From: JAIBJN01 sp963784175
GTDB lineage: Bacteria > Actinomycetota > Thermoleophilia > Gaiellales > Gaiellaceae
Reading direction: 5' to 3'
Assembly (NCBI GenBank): GCA_963784175.1
Contig: CAWAQJ010000018.1
Location: forward strand, 1 to 64,000
DNA: 64,000 bases
Part shown: positions 27,617 through 36,747 of the stretch, piece by piece
Position numbering within the stretch: the stretch's first letter is position 1
Layout of the letters: each line of letters starts with the position of its first letter
Program-made: the position numbers and the translations under genes
The notes under the pieces: generated by a model
What the model was told of the DNA's origin: nothing
What the model saw: the letters and a program-made list of their open reading frames with translations, nothing else
Database searches by the model: none

Positions 27617-28699
27617 GTGAACGCAACAAGAAGGCTCTCCTGGTTACTGGTGCTGCTCGTCGCACTCGTTGTCGCGGCCGGCTGCGGCGGCGACGATGAC
27701 GACGGTGACGACGCTGCGACGCCAACGGGCGCGACCGACACCGAGGCCGAGGCCGAGGAGACAATCAGCGTCGGCATGGTCAGCGACACCGGCGGTCTCG
27801 ACGACCGCGGGTTCAACGAGTTCTCGATCGCCGGCTTCGAGCGCGCGCAGGAGGAACTCGGCGTCGACGGGCGCGTGTACGTCTCCGAGTCGGGCGACGA
27901 CTACCTGCCGAACCTGACCGCAGCCGTGGACGACGGGCACGACCTGGTCATCGCGATCGGCTTCCTCATCCAGCCGTCCGTGGTGGAGGTGGCGACCGAG
28001 GCGACCGACATCAACTTCGCCGGCGTCGACCAGTTCTATGGCGAGGAGCCGGACTGCGGCGGAGAAAACCAGTCGCCGTGCGTTCTGCCGAACGTGGTCG
28101 GCCTCCAGTTCCCGTCGGAGGAGGCGGGCTACCTGGCCGGCATCGTCGCGGCCATGATGTCGAAGACCGGGACGATCTCCACGGTCGGCGGCATCAAGAT
28201 CCCGCCGGTCGACAACTGGATCGCCGGCTTCCGGCAGGGCGCCATGGATACCAACCCGGACATCGAGCTCCTGAACGCGTACTCGCAGGACTTCGTCGAC
28301 GCCGCGAAGTGCAAGGAGATCGCGCTCGACCAGATCTCCCAGGGCTCCGACGTCGTCTTCCAGGTCGCGGGGCAATGTGGTCTCGGCGCCCTCGACGCCG
28401 CCTGTCAGGAAGGCGCCTACGCCATCGGCGTGGACGCCGACCAGTCGTTCGCAGGCGACTGCGTGATCACGAGCGCGCTGAAGCCGCTCGAGCTCGCAGT
28501 CTTCGAGACGATCAAGGCGGCTCAGGAAGGCAACTTCGCGGGTGGCACGAACGCGTTCTTCGGCATTCAGGACTTCCCCGAGGCAACACTGCTAGCACCC
28601 TTCTCGGCCGACGTCCCGCAGGAGGTTCAGGACGCGGTCGCGACGGCCACGGAGCAGCTGATCAGCGGCGAGATCGACCCGCCGTCGACCTTCGAATAG
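27617..28699 (+). CDS. BMP-family ABC transporter substrate-binding lipoprotein (nucleoside type)
   Basis: A 360-residue BmpA/PnrA-type binding protein. The N-terminus is a lipoprotein signal peptide with lipobox VVAAGC (Cys near residue 19), then an acidic Asp/Gly/Thr linker, so it should be anchored outside the membrane. Family blocks include VGMVSDTGGLDDRGFNEFS, FAGVDQFYG, and GIVAAMMSKTGTISTVGG. BMP proteins with this operon type usually bind purine nucleosides. A good SD (GAGGAGG) precedes the GTG start. A strong hairpin follows before the ATPase gene. Confidence 0.92.
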   Translation: MNATRRLSWLLVLLVALVVAAGCGGDDDDGDDAATPTGATDTEAEAEETISVGMVSDTGGLDDRGFNEFSIAGFERAQEELGVDGRVYVSESGDDYLPNLTAAVDDGHDLVIAIGFLIQPSVVEVATEATDINFAGVDQFYGEEPDCGGENQSPCVLPNVVGLQFPSEEAGYLAGIVAAMMSKTGTISTVGGIKIPPVDNWIAGFRQGAMDTNPDIELLNAYSQDFVDAAKCKEIALDQISQGSDVVFQVAGQCGLGALDAACQEGAYAIGVDADQSFAGDCVITSALKPLELAVFETIKAAQEGNFAGGTNAFFGIQDFPEATLLAPFSADVPQEVQDAVATATEQLISGEIDPPSTFE

Positions 28700-28710
28700 T
28701 CAACCTCGAC

Positions 28711-28736
28711 GAGGGGCGGGCCCAGGCCCGCCCCTC
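28711..28736 (+). terminator. Strong hairpin between binding-protein and ATPase genes
   Basis: GAGGGGCGGGCC (28711-28722) and GGCCCGCCCCTC (28725-28736) are exact reverse complements separated by CA. No T-run follows, so complete termination is doubtful. Such hairpins after binding-protein genes commonly stabilise the upstream message and reduce read-through into the membrane components, giving excess binding protein. That role is inferred. Confidence 0.6.
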
Positions 28737-28747
28737 AACCCTTCGCC

Positions 28748-30271
28748 ATGGCGGATGCGCCCCTTCTCGAGCTGAGCGGCATCACGAAGCGGTTCCCCGG
28801 CGTCGTCGCGAACGACCACGTCGACTTCGACCTCGTCCAGGGCGAGGTGCACGCGCTCCTCGGCGAGAACGGGGCGGGCAAGTCGACGCTGATGAGCATC
28901 CTCTACGGCCTCTACCACCCGGACGAGGGCGAGATCCGCCTGAACGGGGCTCCCCTGCGCATCGACTCGCCCCACGTGGCGATCGACAACGGCATCGGCA
29001 TGGTCCACCAGCACTTCATGCTCATCCCCGTGATGTCGGTGGCCGAGAACATCGTGCTCGGCGTCGAGCCGCACCGCGGGCCGTTCCTCGATCTCGATGC
29101 TGCGGAGGAGCGCGTCCGGGAGCTCTCGGAGCGTTTCGGCCTCGCCGTCCGTCCCGAGGCCCGGATCGACTCCATCTCCGTGGGGATGCAGCAGCGGGTC
29201 GAGATCCTGAAGGCCCTCTACCGGGGAGCGGAGATCCTCATCCTCGACGAGCCCACGGCCGTCCTCACGCCGCAGGAGGCGGAGGAGCTGTTCGCGATCG
29301 TCCGCTCGCTCCAGGCCGAGGGGAAGTCGATCATCTTCATCAGCCACAAGCTCAACGAGGTGCTCCAGATCGCGGACCGGATCACGACCCTCCGCTTCGG
29401 GAAGCAGGTGGGGACCGTTCCGCGGGCGGGGGCCACTCAGGAGAGCCTCGCGCGGATGATGGTCGGGCGGGAGGTAGTCCTCCGCGTGGAGAAGCCGCCG
29501 GCGCAGCCGGGCGAGGTCTTGCTCTCCGCAGAAAACCTGGTCGTCGTGGACGACCGTGGCCTCGAGGCCTGCCGTGGGGTCTCGCTCGAGGTTCGCGCGG
29601 GGGAGATCGTCGGCATCGCCGGCGTGGACGGCAACGGCCAGTCCGAGCTCATCGACGCGCTCACGGGGCTGCGACAGCCCGCCTCGGGACGGATCGTCGT
29701 GGGCGGGAAGGACGTCACGAACGCCAGTGCGCGCGACGTGCTGGACAACGGCATGGGTCACATCCCCGAGGACAGACAGCGCCGCGGTCTCGTTCTCGAC
29801 TTCTCGCTCGCCGAGAACCTCGCCCTCCACGACTACCGGACGCCGCCGGAGTCTCGTTTCGGCTGGTTGTTCCCCCGCCGCCTGGTCGAGCGGGCGCGCA
29901 GGCTGCTGAAAGAGTTCGACGTGCGCGGCGGCGGGCCGCAGACGCCGGCCGCGGCCCTCTCGGGCGGCAACCAGCAGAAGGTGGTCGTCGCCCGCGAGGT
30001 CTCCCGTGATCCCCGCGTCCTCGTGGCGGCGCAGCCGACCCGCGGGCTTGACGTCGGCGCGATCGAGTTCGTCCACCGCCGCCTCGTCACGGAGCGGGAC
30101 GAGGGCCGTGCAATCATGCTCGTGTCGTTCGAGCTGGAGGAGATCCTCTCGCTCTCCGACCGGATCCTCGTCGTCTACGAGGGTCGGATCGTGGGCGAAT
30201 ACCCGCCCGACGTCTCGGAGGAGGACCTCGGCTTCGCGATGACGGGCGGGGTGAAGGACGAGGCGGCCTGA
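28748..30271 (+). CDS. Nucleoside ABC transporter ATP-binding protein (tandem ATPase)
   Basis: A 507-residue double ATPase of the sugar/nucleoside type (NupO/YufO-like). The first half has Walker A LLGENGAGKST near residue 40, signature-region ISVGMQQRVEILKALYRGA and Walker B ILILDEPTAVLTP. The second has a divergent P-loop GVDGNGQSEL, a LSGGNQQKVVVARE signature and QPTRGLDVGA in place of a normal Walker B, which is typical of this family. The stop overlaps the start of the first permease (TGATG). Confidence 0.93.
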   Translation: MADAPLLELSGITKRFPGVVANDHVDFDLVQGEVHALLGENGAGKSTLMSILYGLYHPDEGEIRLNGAPLRIDSPHVAIDNGIGMVHQHFMLIPVMSVAENIVLGVEPHRGPFLDLDAAEERVRELSERFGLAVRPEARIDSISVGMQQRVEILKALYRGAEILILDEPTAVLTPQEAEELFAIVRSLQAEGKSIIFISHKLNEVLQIADRITTLRFGKQVGTVPRAGATQESLARMMVGREVVLRVEKPPAQPGEVLLSAENLVVVDDRGLEACRGVSLEVRAGEIVGIAGVDGNGQSELIDALTGLRQPASGRIVVGGKDVTNASARDVLDNGMGHIPEDRQRRGLVLDFSLAENLALHDYRTPPESRFGWLFPRRLVERARRLLKEFDVRGGGPQTPAAALSGGNQQKVVVAREVSRDPRVLVAAQPTRGLDVGAIEFVHRRLVTERDEGRAIMLVSFELEEILSLSDRILVVYEGRIVGEYPPDVSEEDLGFAMTGGVKDEAA

Positions 30272-31459
30272 TGGTCGACGATCCGCAAGCCGACGACAGG
30301 CATTGTCGTCTCGGAGTGGTTCTCGTCCCGCATCGGAGGCATCCTCGTCCCGATCGCGGCGACCGTTCTCGCCTTCCTCATCGGCGGCCTCGTGGTCGCG
30401 ATCACGGGGCACAACCCCGTTACCGCGTACAAGGCGATCTTCGCCGGCACGGGGCTCAACTGGTTCTTCCCCTGGGTCACGGGCGAGACCCGCGAGGCGG
30501 CCGCGAACGATCTCCAGCAGACGCTCATCCTCATGGCCCCGCTGATCCTGACGGCGCTCGCGGTGGCTTTCGCCTTCCGCTGCGGGCTCTTCAATATTGG
30601 CGGCCAGGGCCAGTACTGGGTCGGGTTCAGTGCCGCGCTCTTCGTCGGCGCGCACCTTGAAGGGATGTCGCGGCCGCTGCACATTTTCCTCGCACTCGCG
30701 GCGTCGATCGTTGCCGGGGCGATCTGGGGAGGGATCGCCGGCCTCCTCAAGGCCACTGTGGGCGCCCACGAGGTGATCACGACGATCATGCTCAACTGGA
30801 TCGCCATCTTCGGCGGGACGTACCTGTACGAGATCGGCGGCCCGCTGCAGGGGCCGCAGGAGTCGATCCCGCGGTCCGACCAGATCTTCGAGTCGGCCGA
30901 GCTGTGGCCGATCTGGGGAAGCCTGCCCTCGCTCCACGCGGGGCTCTTCATCGCGCTCTTCGCGCTCGTCGTCTACGCGGTGATCCTCAACAGGACGACG
31001 CTCGGATTCGAGGTCCGAGCCGTCGGCTTCAATCCCGAGGCCGCCAGGTACAGCGGCATCTCGGTCGCGAAGAACTACTTCCTCGCCATGGCCATCGCGG
31101 GCGCGTTCGCCGGCCTCGCCGGGTCGGTCGACCTCCTCGGCTTCAAGTTCAGCGTCGACGTGGGCGACTACGGGACGAACTTCATCGCCTTCACCGGCAT
31201 CGCGGTCGCCCTGCTGGGACGGACGAAGCCTGTCGGCATCCTCTTCGCAGCGCTGCTCTTCGCAGCGCTCGAGGTGGGCACGTCCACGCGACAGCTCGAT
31301 CCCGAGGTGTTCGAGCCGGCGCTCGCGGTCGACCTCGCCACGATGATCCAGGCGCTGGTCATCTTCTTCGTCGGCGCGGAGCTCCTGATCGTCTACATCT
31401 GGCGGGCGCGCACGCTCGTCCGCCGTGGGTCGGCCGCACAGCCGGAGCCCGCTCCGTGA
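30271..31459 (+). CDS. Nucleoside ABC transporter permease 1 (one-base frameshift at the start)
   Basis: A permease of the BPD_transp_2 family (NupP/YufP-like). The conserved body is in the frame of STIRKPTTGIVVSEWFSSR, with about eight to ten membrane segments, ending at 31459. The natural start would be the ATG at 30271 that overlaps the ATPase stop, but it is out of frame by one base; removing one G after ATG gives M-STIRKP directly. Without that, the first usable start is GTG 30392, which loses the first membrane helix. A single-base insertion is therefore suspected. Confidence 0.8.
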
Positions 31460-32679
31460 GCACCACCGAGCCCCGAGGCGCGACTGTCACCGATTGGGTT
31501 CGCAAGCTCACCGAACCGCGGACGATCGCGATCATCGGGATCGCCTGCGGGGTCCTCGCGTTCTGGTTCGCGCTCCCCCCGTGGACGTTCCGCTCGATTG
31601 GAGCGCCCGTCGCGGCCGGGTTCGTCGCGCTTGCGTGCGGAGTCGGGGCTGTCCCGCGCGGCGAGCGGAAGCTCGGCTGGTGGGCAATCGGCCTGGGCCT
31701 CGCGGGGACTCTCGGCGCCATCTGGCTGCAGACGAAGGACGCGGACACCCTCGACAGCATCCTCACGACCGGCGTGATCGCCGCGACTCTGCGCTTCGCG
31801 ACCCCGCTCGCGTTTGCCGCAATGGGCGGGATCTTCTCCGAGCGCTCCGGCATCGTGAACATCGGGCTCGAGGGGATGATGCTCATGGGCGCGTTCTTCG
31901 CCGTCTGGGGCTCGGTCTGGAGCGGCAGCTGGGTGGTGGGCCTCCTGATGGCGATGCTGTTTGGCGGGCTGCTCGCGCTCGTCCACGCCATCTTCTGCAT
32001 CCACCTCCAAGCAGACCAGATCGTGAGCGGCTTCGCGGTCAACTTCCTCGCGCTCGGCCTCACGGGCTTCCTGTACAGCTCGATCTATCCCGGCGGGATC
32101 GAGCAGCAGGTCTCCCGCGTCCCGGACGTCGAGCTCAACTTCCTCGCCGACATCCCGGTCGTCGGCGACTTCCTCTACGGCGTCTTCGGCTCGCTCAACC
32201 TGCTCGTCTGGATCATGTTCGCCGTCGTGCTGCTCTCCTACATCGTGCTCTTCAAGACGCCGACCGGCCTGCGGATCCGCTCGGTCGGCGAGCATCCGAA
32301 GGCCGCCGACACGGTGGGGATCTCGGTCTACAAGGTGCGCTACGCCTCGGTCGTCACTTCCGGGATGCTGGCCGCCCTCGGGGGCGCGTTCCTGTCGATC
32401 GGGTTCGTCGGCACCTTCACCGAGAACATGACGGCCGGTCGCGGCTACATCGCGCTCGCGGCGGTGATCTTCGGCAAGTGGCTGCCGGGGTGGGCCTTCG
32501 CGGCAACGCTCCTGTTCGGCTTCGGCTTCGCGCTCGCCATTCCGCTCCAGCGCGAAGCGGGCATCTCGGAGAACCTGGTCTCCACCCTTCCGTACGTGCT
32601 CACCCTCGTCGCGCTCGTCGGTCTGATCGGCCGGTCGATCCCGCCTGCGGCCGTCGGCCGCCCTTACGTCAAGGGGTAG
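31456..32679 (+). CDS. Nucleoside ABC transporter permease 2
   Basis: A 407-residue BPD_transp_2 permease (NupQ/YufQ-like), partner of the preceding permease. The core shows FATPLAFAAMGGIFSERSG, then NIGLEGMMLMGAFFA, and LRIRSVGEHPKAADTVGI, all typical of nucleoside/sugar permeases. An extra N-terminal stretch of about 95 residues with two to three hydrophobic segments precedes the core, longer than in most homologues. The GTG start overlaps the stop of permease 1 (GTGA). It closes the binding protein-ATPase-permease-permease set. Confidence 0.92.
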   Translation: MSTTEPRGATVTDWVRKLTEPRTIAIIGIACGVLAFWFALPPWTFRSIGAPVAAGFVALACGVGAVPRGERKLGWWAIGLGLAGTLGAIWLQTKDADTLDSILTTGVIAATLRFATPLAFAAMGGIFSERSGIVNIGLEGMMLMGAFFAVWGSVWSGSWVVGLLMAMLFGGLLALVHAIFCIHLQADQIVSGFAVNFLALGLTGFLYSSIYPGGIEQQVSRVPDVELNFLADIPVVGDFLYGVFGSLNLLVWIMFAVVLLSYIVLFKTPTGLRIRSVGEHPKAADTVGISVYKVRYASVVTSGMLAALGGAFLSIGFVGTFTENMTAGRGYIALAAVIFGKWLPGWAFAATLLFGFGFALAIPLQREAGISENLVSTLPYVLTLVALVGLIGRSIPPAAVGRPYVKG

Positions 32680-32691
32680 GCTCCGCGCCGG

Positions 32692-33018
32692 ATGACGAAC
32701 AGGAAGGCCGTCTGGGCCGTCGTCACGGCGCTGCTGTCGCTCGCCGCGCTCGGCGGCGCGGCCTACGCCTCCCGCTATTACGACGAAGTCCGCCTCGTGG
32801 ACGCCGTCATCGCCGTGCCAATCGCGTTGATCTTCGGCGTGGTCGCCGTCTTCTTCGGCCGAGGGGCCCGGGACGAGCATCGGCGGACGCTTGGGCGGAG
32901 CGGAAGCGGCGCGTTCGTGGCGATCTCGCGCTTCCTCGCGACGGTGGCATTACTGCTGGCCGTGACCGCGGCCCTTGCGCTCGCAGTCTTCGCCGTTCTC
33001 GTTCTCGTGCTGGAATAA
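32692..33018 (+). CDS. Small predicted membrane protein
   Basis: A 108-residue protein with three hydrophobic segments (about 8-27, 38-56 and 78-107) and a basic loop GRGARDEHRRTLGRS between the second and third. I do not recognise a family. It follows the permease gene by twelve bases and may be transcribed with it, but nothing in the protein links it to transport. It precedes the rodZ-like gene. Confidence 0.65.
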   Translation: MTNRKAVWAVVTALLSLAALGGAAYASRYYDEVRLVDAVIAVPIALIFGVVAVFFGRGARDEHRRTLGRSGSGAFVAISRFLATVALLLAVTAALALAVFAVLVLVLE

Positions 33019-33055
33019 CAGAAGGACGGGGGACTCCCCGCTACAATCGGCCCTC

Positions 33056-33817
33056 GTGTTCGAGATCGGCAACAGCCTGCGCGAGGCTCGTTTGCGGCAG
33101 GGTCTCGACCTCCCCCGGATCGAAGAGCAGACCAAGATCCGCGGGAAGTATCTGCGAGCGCTCGAAGAAGAGCGCTTCGAAGTGCTGCCCGGAGAAACGT
33201 ACGTGAAGGGCTTCCTGCGCACGTACGCGGATTATCTGGGCCTCGAGGGCCAGCTCTACCTGGACGAGTACAACTCGCGCTTCACCACCGCGGAGGAGGT
33301 TCCCGTCGCCCAGTCGACGACGCCCAAGCGGCGTAGCCGCCCCGTGGAGTCGAACTTCGTCGTCGTCGCCCTCGCCGGGATCGTGGCCGTGACCGTGCTC
33401 GTCGTCGTCGGCCTCCGGGAGGCGGGCTCCGATCCGCAGAACGAGCCCCCGATCGTTCCGGCGACCACGGGTCAGACGACCACCGAGTCGACTGCGACAG
33501 GCACGACGGCCGGGCCGTCGACCGCTGCGCAGGCCCCGGTCAGGCGCGCGCGTCTCGTCATCACTGCGGTGCGGGGCGACTGCTGGATGCAGGTGCGCGC
33601 CGGCGGGGTCAACGGCAAGCTGCTCTTCGAGGGCACCGTCGAAGAGGGACAGACGCAGCGGTTCGTCAAGTACAAGCGGCTGTGGCTCGAGCTCGGCGCG
33701 CCCGGGAACCTGAACGCGAAGTTGAACGGCCGCCGTCTCCAGGACTGGCCGACCCGCTCCTCGATCATCGTCGTCACCGCCGCGCAGGGCGTCCGCACCC
33801 TCTCGACGGCCGGCTAG
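33056..33817 (+). CDS. rodZ: RodZ-like helix-turn-helix membrane protein
   Basis: A 253-residue bitopic protein. An N-terminal HTH_25 domain (about 3-90; GNSLREARLRQGLDLPRIEEQT) is followed by a single membrane helix (about 101-120), a Thr/Ser/Pro-rich linker and a C-terminal DUF4115-type beta domain (about 165-250) outside the membrane. RodZ links MreB to the envelope in rods; in Gram-positives the gene is also called ymfM. The position downstream of ftsK and upstream of cinA-recA is conserved. No pgsA gene lies between this gene and cinA. The start is GTG. Confidence 0.88.
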   Translation: MFEIGNSLREARLRQGLDLPRIEEQTKIRGKYLRALEEERFEVLPGETYVKGFLRTYADYLGLEGQLYLDEYNSRFTTAEEVPVAQSTTPKRRSRPVESNFVVVALAGIVAVTVLVVVGLREAGSDPQNEPPIVPATTGQTTTESTATGTTAGPSTAAQAPVRRARLVITAVRGDCWMQVRAGGVNGKLLFEGTVEEGQTQRFVKYKRLWLELGAPGNLNAKLNGRRLQDWPTRSSIIVVTAAQGVRTLSTAG

Positions 33818-33820
33818 CCG

Positions 33821-35098
33821 ATGCCGCGAGCGGTCGTCGTCCTCACGGGCAGCGAGCTCGTGCGGGGAGACAAGGCCGACGCCAACGGCGCGTTCCTCGC
33901 GCGCGAGCTGACGCGAATCGGTCTCGCGCCGTCCCGCATGCTCGTGGTCGGCGACGACCCTGGCGAGCTCGAGCAGGCGGTCGCGGAGGCCATGCGGGCC
34001 GACGTGGCGGTCTTCTCGGGCGGGCTCGGGCCCACCCACGACGATCGCACCGTGGAGACGATCGCCCGCGTCGCCGGTCGCGAGCTGGTCGTCGACGAGG
34101 AGCTCGTGCGCGAGATCGAGGCGGTCTCGCGGGGTGTCGCCGAGCGCATCGGCCGCCCGTACGCCGACTTCGTGCCCGGCGTACGGAAGCAGGCCTCCAT
34201 CCCGGCCGGGGGGACGGCGCTCGGGCTCGCAGGCACCGCGCCCGCTCTTCTCCTGGAGCACGAGGCAGGCGTGGCCGTCGCCCTGCCCGGGCCCCCCAGC
34301 GAGCTCCGCAGGCTGTGGCCGCGCGTCCTCGAGTCGGCGGCGCTGCATCGCGTGCTCGCGGGCGTGGAGGTCCCCGAGCACCGGCTGCTTCGCTTCTTCG
34401 GGCCGAGCGAGTCGGCCGTCGCGCGCGTGCTCGAGGAAGTCGGGGGCGAGGGGGACGGGCTCGAGGTGACGATCTGCGCACACGACCTCGAGATCCGGGT
34501 CGACATGTTCTCGGAGACCGACGGCGACGGGCGCGCCGAACGCCTCCACCGCTCGCTCGAGGAGCGCTTCGCGGCCGACCTGTTCGCCGCGGACGAGCGG
34601 ACGGTCGCAGAGCTCGTCCTCGACCGCTGCAGGCAGCTCGGGCTCACGCTGGCAACGGCCGAGTCCTGCACCGGCGGCATGGTCGCCGCGCGGCTGACCG
34701 ACGTGGCCGGATCGAGCGACGTCTTCATGGGCAGCGTGGTCGCGTACTCGAACGAGGTGAAGATGCGGCGCCTCGACGTGCCGGCGGAGGTCCTGGAGCG
34801 CCACGGGGCCGTCTCGGAGGAAGCGGCCGCGGCGATGGCCCAGGGTGCGCGGGCCGCGCTCGGGGTCGACGTGGCGCTGGCCGTGACGGGCGTGGCCGGT
34901 CCGGGCGGCGGCAGCGCCGAGAAGCCTGTCGGGCTCGTCTACATCCACGCGGAGGGGCCGACGGGCAGCTCGCAACGGCAGGTCGTGCTCCCGGGCGACC
35001 GCGAGGCGGTGCGGGCGCGCGCGACGGCACTGGCGCTCCACGTCTTGCGGCGCCTTCTGTCACCTTCCGTGACAGACACGCGCGCTTCCTCCGCGTAG
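33821..35098 (+). CDS. cinA: CinA family protein (competence/damage-inducible, NMN amidase)
   Basis: A 425-residue two-domain CinA. The N-terminal molybdopterin-binding-like (COG1058) domain has LTGSELVRGDKADANG and FSGGLGPTHDDRT. The C-terminal CinA domain (from about residue 265) has TLATAESCTGGMVAARLTD and VTGVAGPGGGS, and family members hydrolyse nicotinamide mononucleotide (pncC activity). The N-terminal domain of some homologues hydrolyses ADP-ribose. The ATG is four bases after rodZ. It precedes recA as in many Gram-positives, with thpR between. Confidence 0.94.
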   Translation: MPRAVVVLTGSELVRGDKADANGAFLARELTRIGLAPSRMLVVGDDPGELEQAVAEAMRADVAVFSGGLGPTHDDRTVETIARVAGRELVVDEELVREIEAVSRGVAERIGRPYADFVPGVRKQASIPAGGTALGLAGTAPALLLEHEAGVAVALPGPPSELRRLWPRVLESAALHRVLAGVEVPEHRLLRFFGPSESAVARVLEEVGGEGDGLEVTICAHDLEIRVDMFSETDGDGRAERLHRSLEERFAADLFAADERTVAELVLDRCRQLGLTLATAESCTGGMVAARLTDVAGSSDVFMGSVVAYSNEVKMRRLDVPAEVLERHGAVSEEAAAAMAQGARAALGVDVALAVTGVAGPGGGSAEKPVGLVYIHAEGPTGSSQRQVVLPGDREAVRARATALALHVLRRLLSPSVTDTRASSA

Positions 35099-35099
35099 C

Positions 35100-35642
35100 G
35101 TGGAGGCACATGAGCGCATTCGCCTCTTCGTCGCGCTGCGGCTCCCCGACGAGATCGTCCGGCTCCTGTCGGTCTGGCAACGGGCAGAGCTCGACGGGGC
35201 TCCGGGCGCACGCCTCGTGCCGCCCGGAAACCTCCACGTCACGCTCGCCTTCCTCGGCTCGAGGCCGTCTACCGACCTGGAGCGGATCCTCGACGTCCTC
35301 CGCTGGCTCGTGCCCGGGGCGGGGCGGCCGCTGCTCACGGCAGGTCCCTACCGCGAGACCCGGAGCGTCGGGATGGTGCGCCTCGAGGACGAGGGGGAGC
35401 ACGCGACCGAGCTGGCCGGCAGCGTGGGGGAGGGGCTCGAGGGACTGGGCGTCTACGAGCGCGAACGACGAGCCTGGCTTCCGCACGTGACCGTTCTGCG
35501 CTTCCGGCAACGTCCCCGGCTCACGCCGGCCCAGCCAGACCTCGGGCGGTTCAGTCCGTCCGAAGTGGCTCTCTATCATTCGGTGCTGCGACCGACCGGG
35601 GCGCAGTACGAGGTCGTCGAATCGATTCCGCTGGGAGGCTGA
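35100..35642 (+). CDS. thpR: RNA 2',3'-cyclic phosphodiesterase (2'-5' RNA ligase family)
   Basis: A 180-residue 2H phosphoesterase. The two HxT motifs are HVTLAFLG (about residue 42) and HVTVLRF (about 131), at the usual spacing, and the start RLFVALRLPDE is typical. Family members open 2',3'-cyclic phosphates on RNA ends. It starts with GTG one base after the cinA stop and ends five bases before recA, so cinA-thpR-recA is likely one transcript. Confidence 0.92.
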   Translation: MEAHERIRLFVALRLPDEIVRLLSVWQRAELDGAPGARLVPPGNLHVTLAFLGSRPSTDLERILDVLRWLVPGAGRPLLTAGPYRETRSVGMVRLEDEGEHATELAGSVGEGLEGLGVYERERRAWLPHVTVLRFRQRPRLTPAQPDLGRFSPSEVALYHSVLRPTGAQYEVVESIPLGG

Positions 35643-35647
35643 GACCC

Positions 35648-36742
35648 TTGACCGACTCCAATCGCGAACAGGCGCTCGACGCCGCGCTGAGCCAGATCGA
35701 GCGAGCCTATGGAAAGGGCTCGGTCATGAAGATGAACGACCAGGCGCAGGTTTCCATCCCGTCCATCTCCACGGGCGCGCTCTCGCTGGACGTCGCCCTC
35801 GGCATCGGCGGCCTGCCGCGCGGCCGCGTGGTCGAGGTCTTCGGCCCGGAGTCCTCGGGCAAGACGACGCTCGTCTACCACGTCATCGCCGAGGCGCAGC
35901 GTCGCGGCGGGATCTGCGCCTTCATCGACGCCGAGCACGCGATGGACCCGGCCTATGCCAGGCGAATCGGCGTGAACATCGACGACCTGCTCGTCTCGCA
36001 GCCGGACAACGGCGAGCAGGCGCTCGAGATCGCCGAGCTCCTGATTCGCAGCGGCGCGCTCGACGTCGTCGCGATCGACTCGGTCGCCGCTCTCACGCCT
36101 CGGGCTGAGATCGAGGGGGAGATGGGGGACAGTCACGTCGGCCTGCAGGCGCGCCTCATGAGCCAGGCGCTGCGCAAGCTGGCGGGGACGCTCAACCGCA
36201 CGGGGACGGTCGCGCTCTTCACCAACCAGCTCCGCGAGAAGATCGGCGTCATGTTCGGCAGCCCGGAAACGACTCCGGGCGGCCGCGCGCTCAAGTTCTA
36301 CTCCTCCGTACGACTCGACATGCGCCGCATCGAGACCCTCAAGGAGGGCGTCGAGGCGATCGGGAACCGCGTTCGCGTGAAGGTCGTGAAGAACAAGGTG
36401 GCGCCGCCGTTCAAGCAGGCGGAGTTCGACGTGATCTACGGCGAGGGCATCTCCTGGGAGGGCAGCGTCGTCGACGTCGGCCTCGAGCGGAAGATCGTCC
36501 AGAAGTCGGGCTCGTACTTCAGCTTCGGCGACGAGCGCCTCGGCCAGGGCCGCCAGAACGCGACCGCGTTCCTGCGAGAGCACCCCGACGTCACCGACGG
36601 GATCCTCCGCGCCGTGCAGGCCGAGCTCGGGCCGGACGCGGTCGTCTCCTCGCGCCTGCTCCCGGTCAGCGCCGAAGCGAAGGCCGACGCAGCCGAGGCA
36701 CGCGAGACGGCCAAGGCCGCAGCAGCCGCCGCCTCCGGGTAA
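35648..36742 (+). CDS. recA: Recombinase RecA
   Basis: A 364-residue RecA, the strand-exchange ATPase of homologous recombination and SOS coprotease. The N-terminal block ERAYGKGSVMKM, Walker A GPESSGKTT (near residue 68), the L1/L2 loop region with GRALKFYSSVRLD, and LRKLAGTLNRTGT are intact. The tail is Ala/Glu-rich. A TTG start is used, five bases after thpR. No obvious actinobacterial LexA box was found within the preceding coding sequence, so any SOS control would act further upstream. Confidence 0.97.
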   Translation: MTDSNREQALDAALSQIERAYGKGSVMKMNDQAQVSIPSISTGALSLDVALGIGGLPRGRVVEVFGPESSGKTTLVYHVIAEAQRRGGICAFIDAEHAMDPAYARRIGVNIDDLLVSQPDNGEQALEIAELLIRSGALDVVAIDSVAALTPRAEIEGEMGDSHVGLQARLMSQALRKLAGTLNRTGTVALFTNQLREKIGVMFGSPETTPGGRALKFYSSVRLDMRRIETLKEGVEAIGNRVRVKVVKNKVAPPFKQAEFDVIYGEGISWEGSVVDVGLERKIVQKSGSYFSFGDERLGQGRQNATAFLREHPDVTDGILRAVQAELGPDAVVSSRLLPVSAEAKADAAEARETAKAAAAAASG

Positions 36743-36747
36743 CCGAC

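Noticed and set aside
28700..30937. A 745-residue minus-strand open frame opposite the nucleoside transporter genes
   Set aside because: It is a shadow of the conserved ATPase and permease genes; composition is Arg/Asp/Val-rich without any family motif, as expected in GC-rich DNA.
35560..35647. LexA/SOS box directly before recA
   Set aside because: No GAAC-N4-GTTC type palindrome is present there; recA is read from an upstream promoter.
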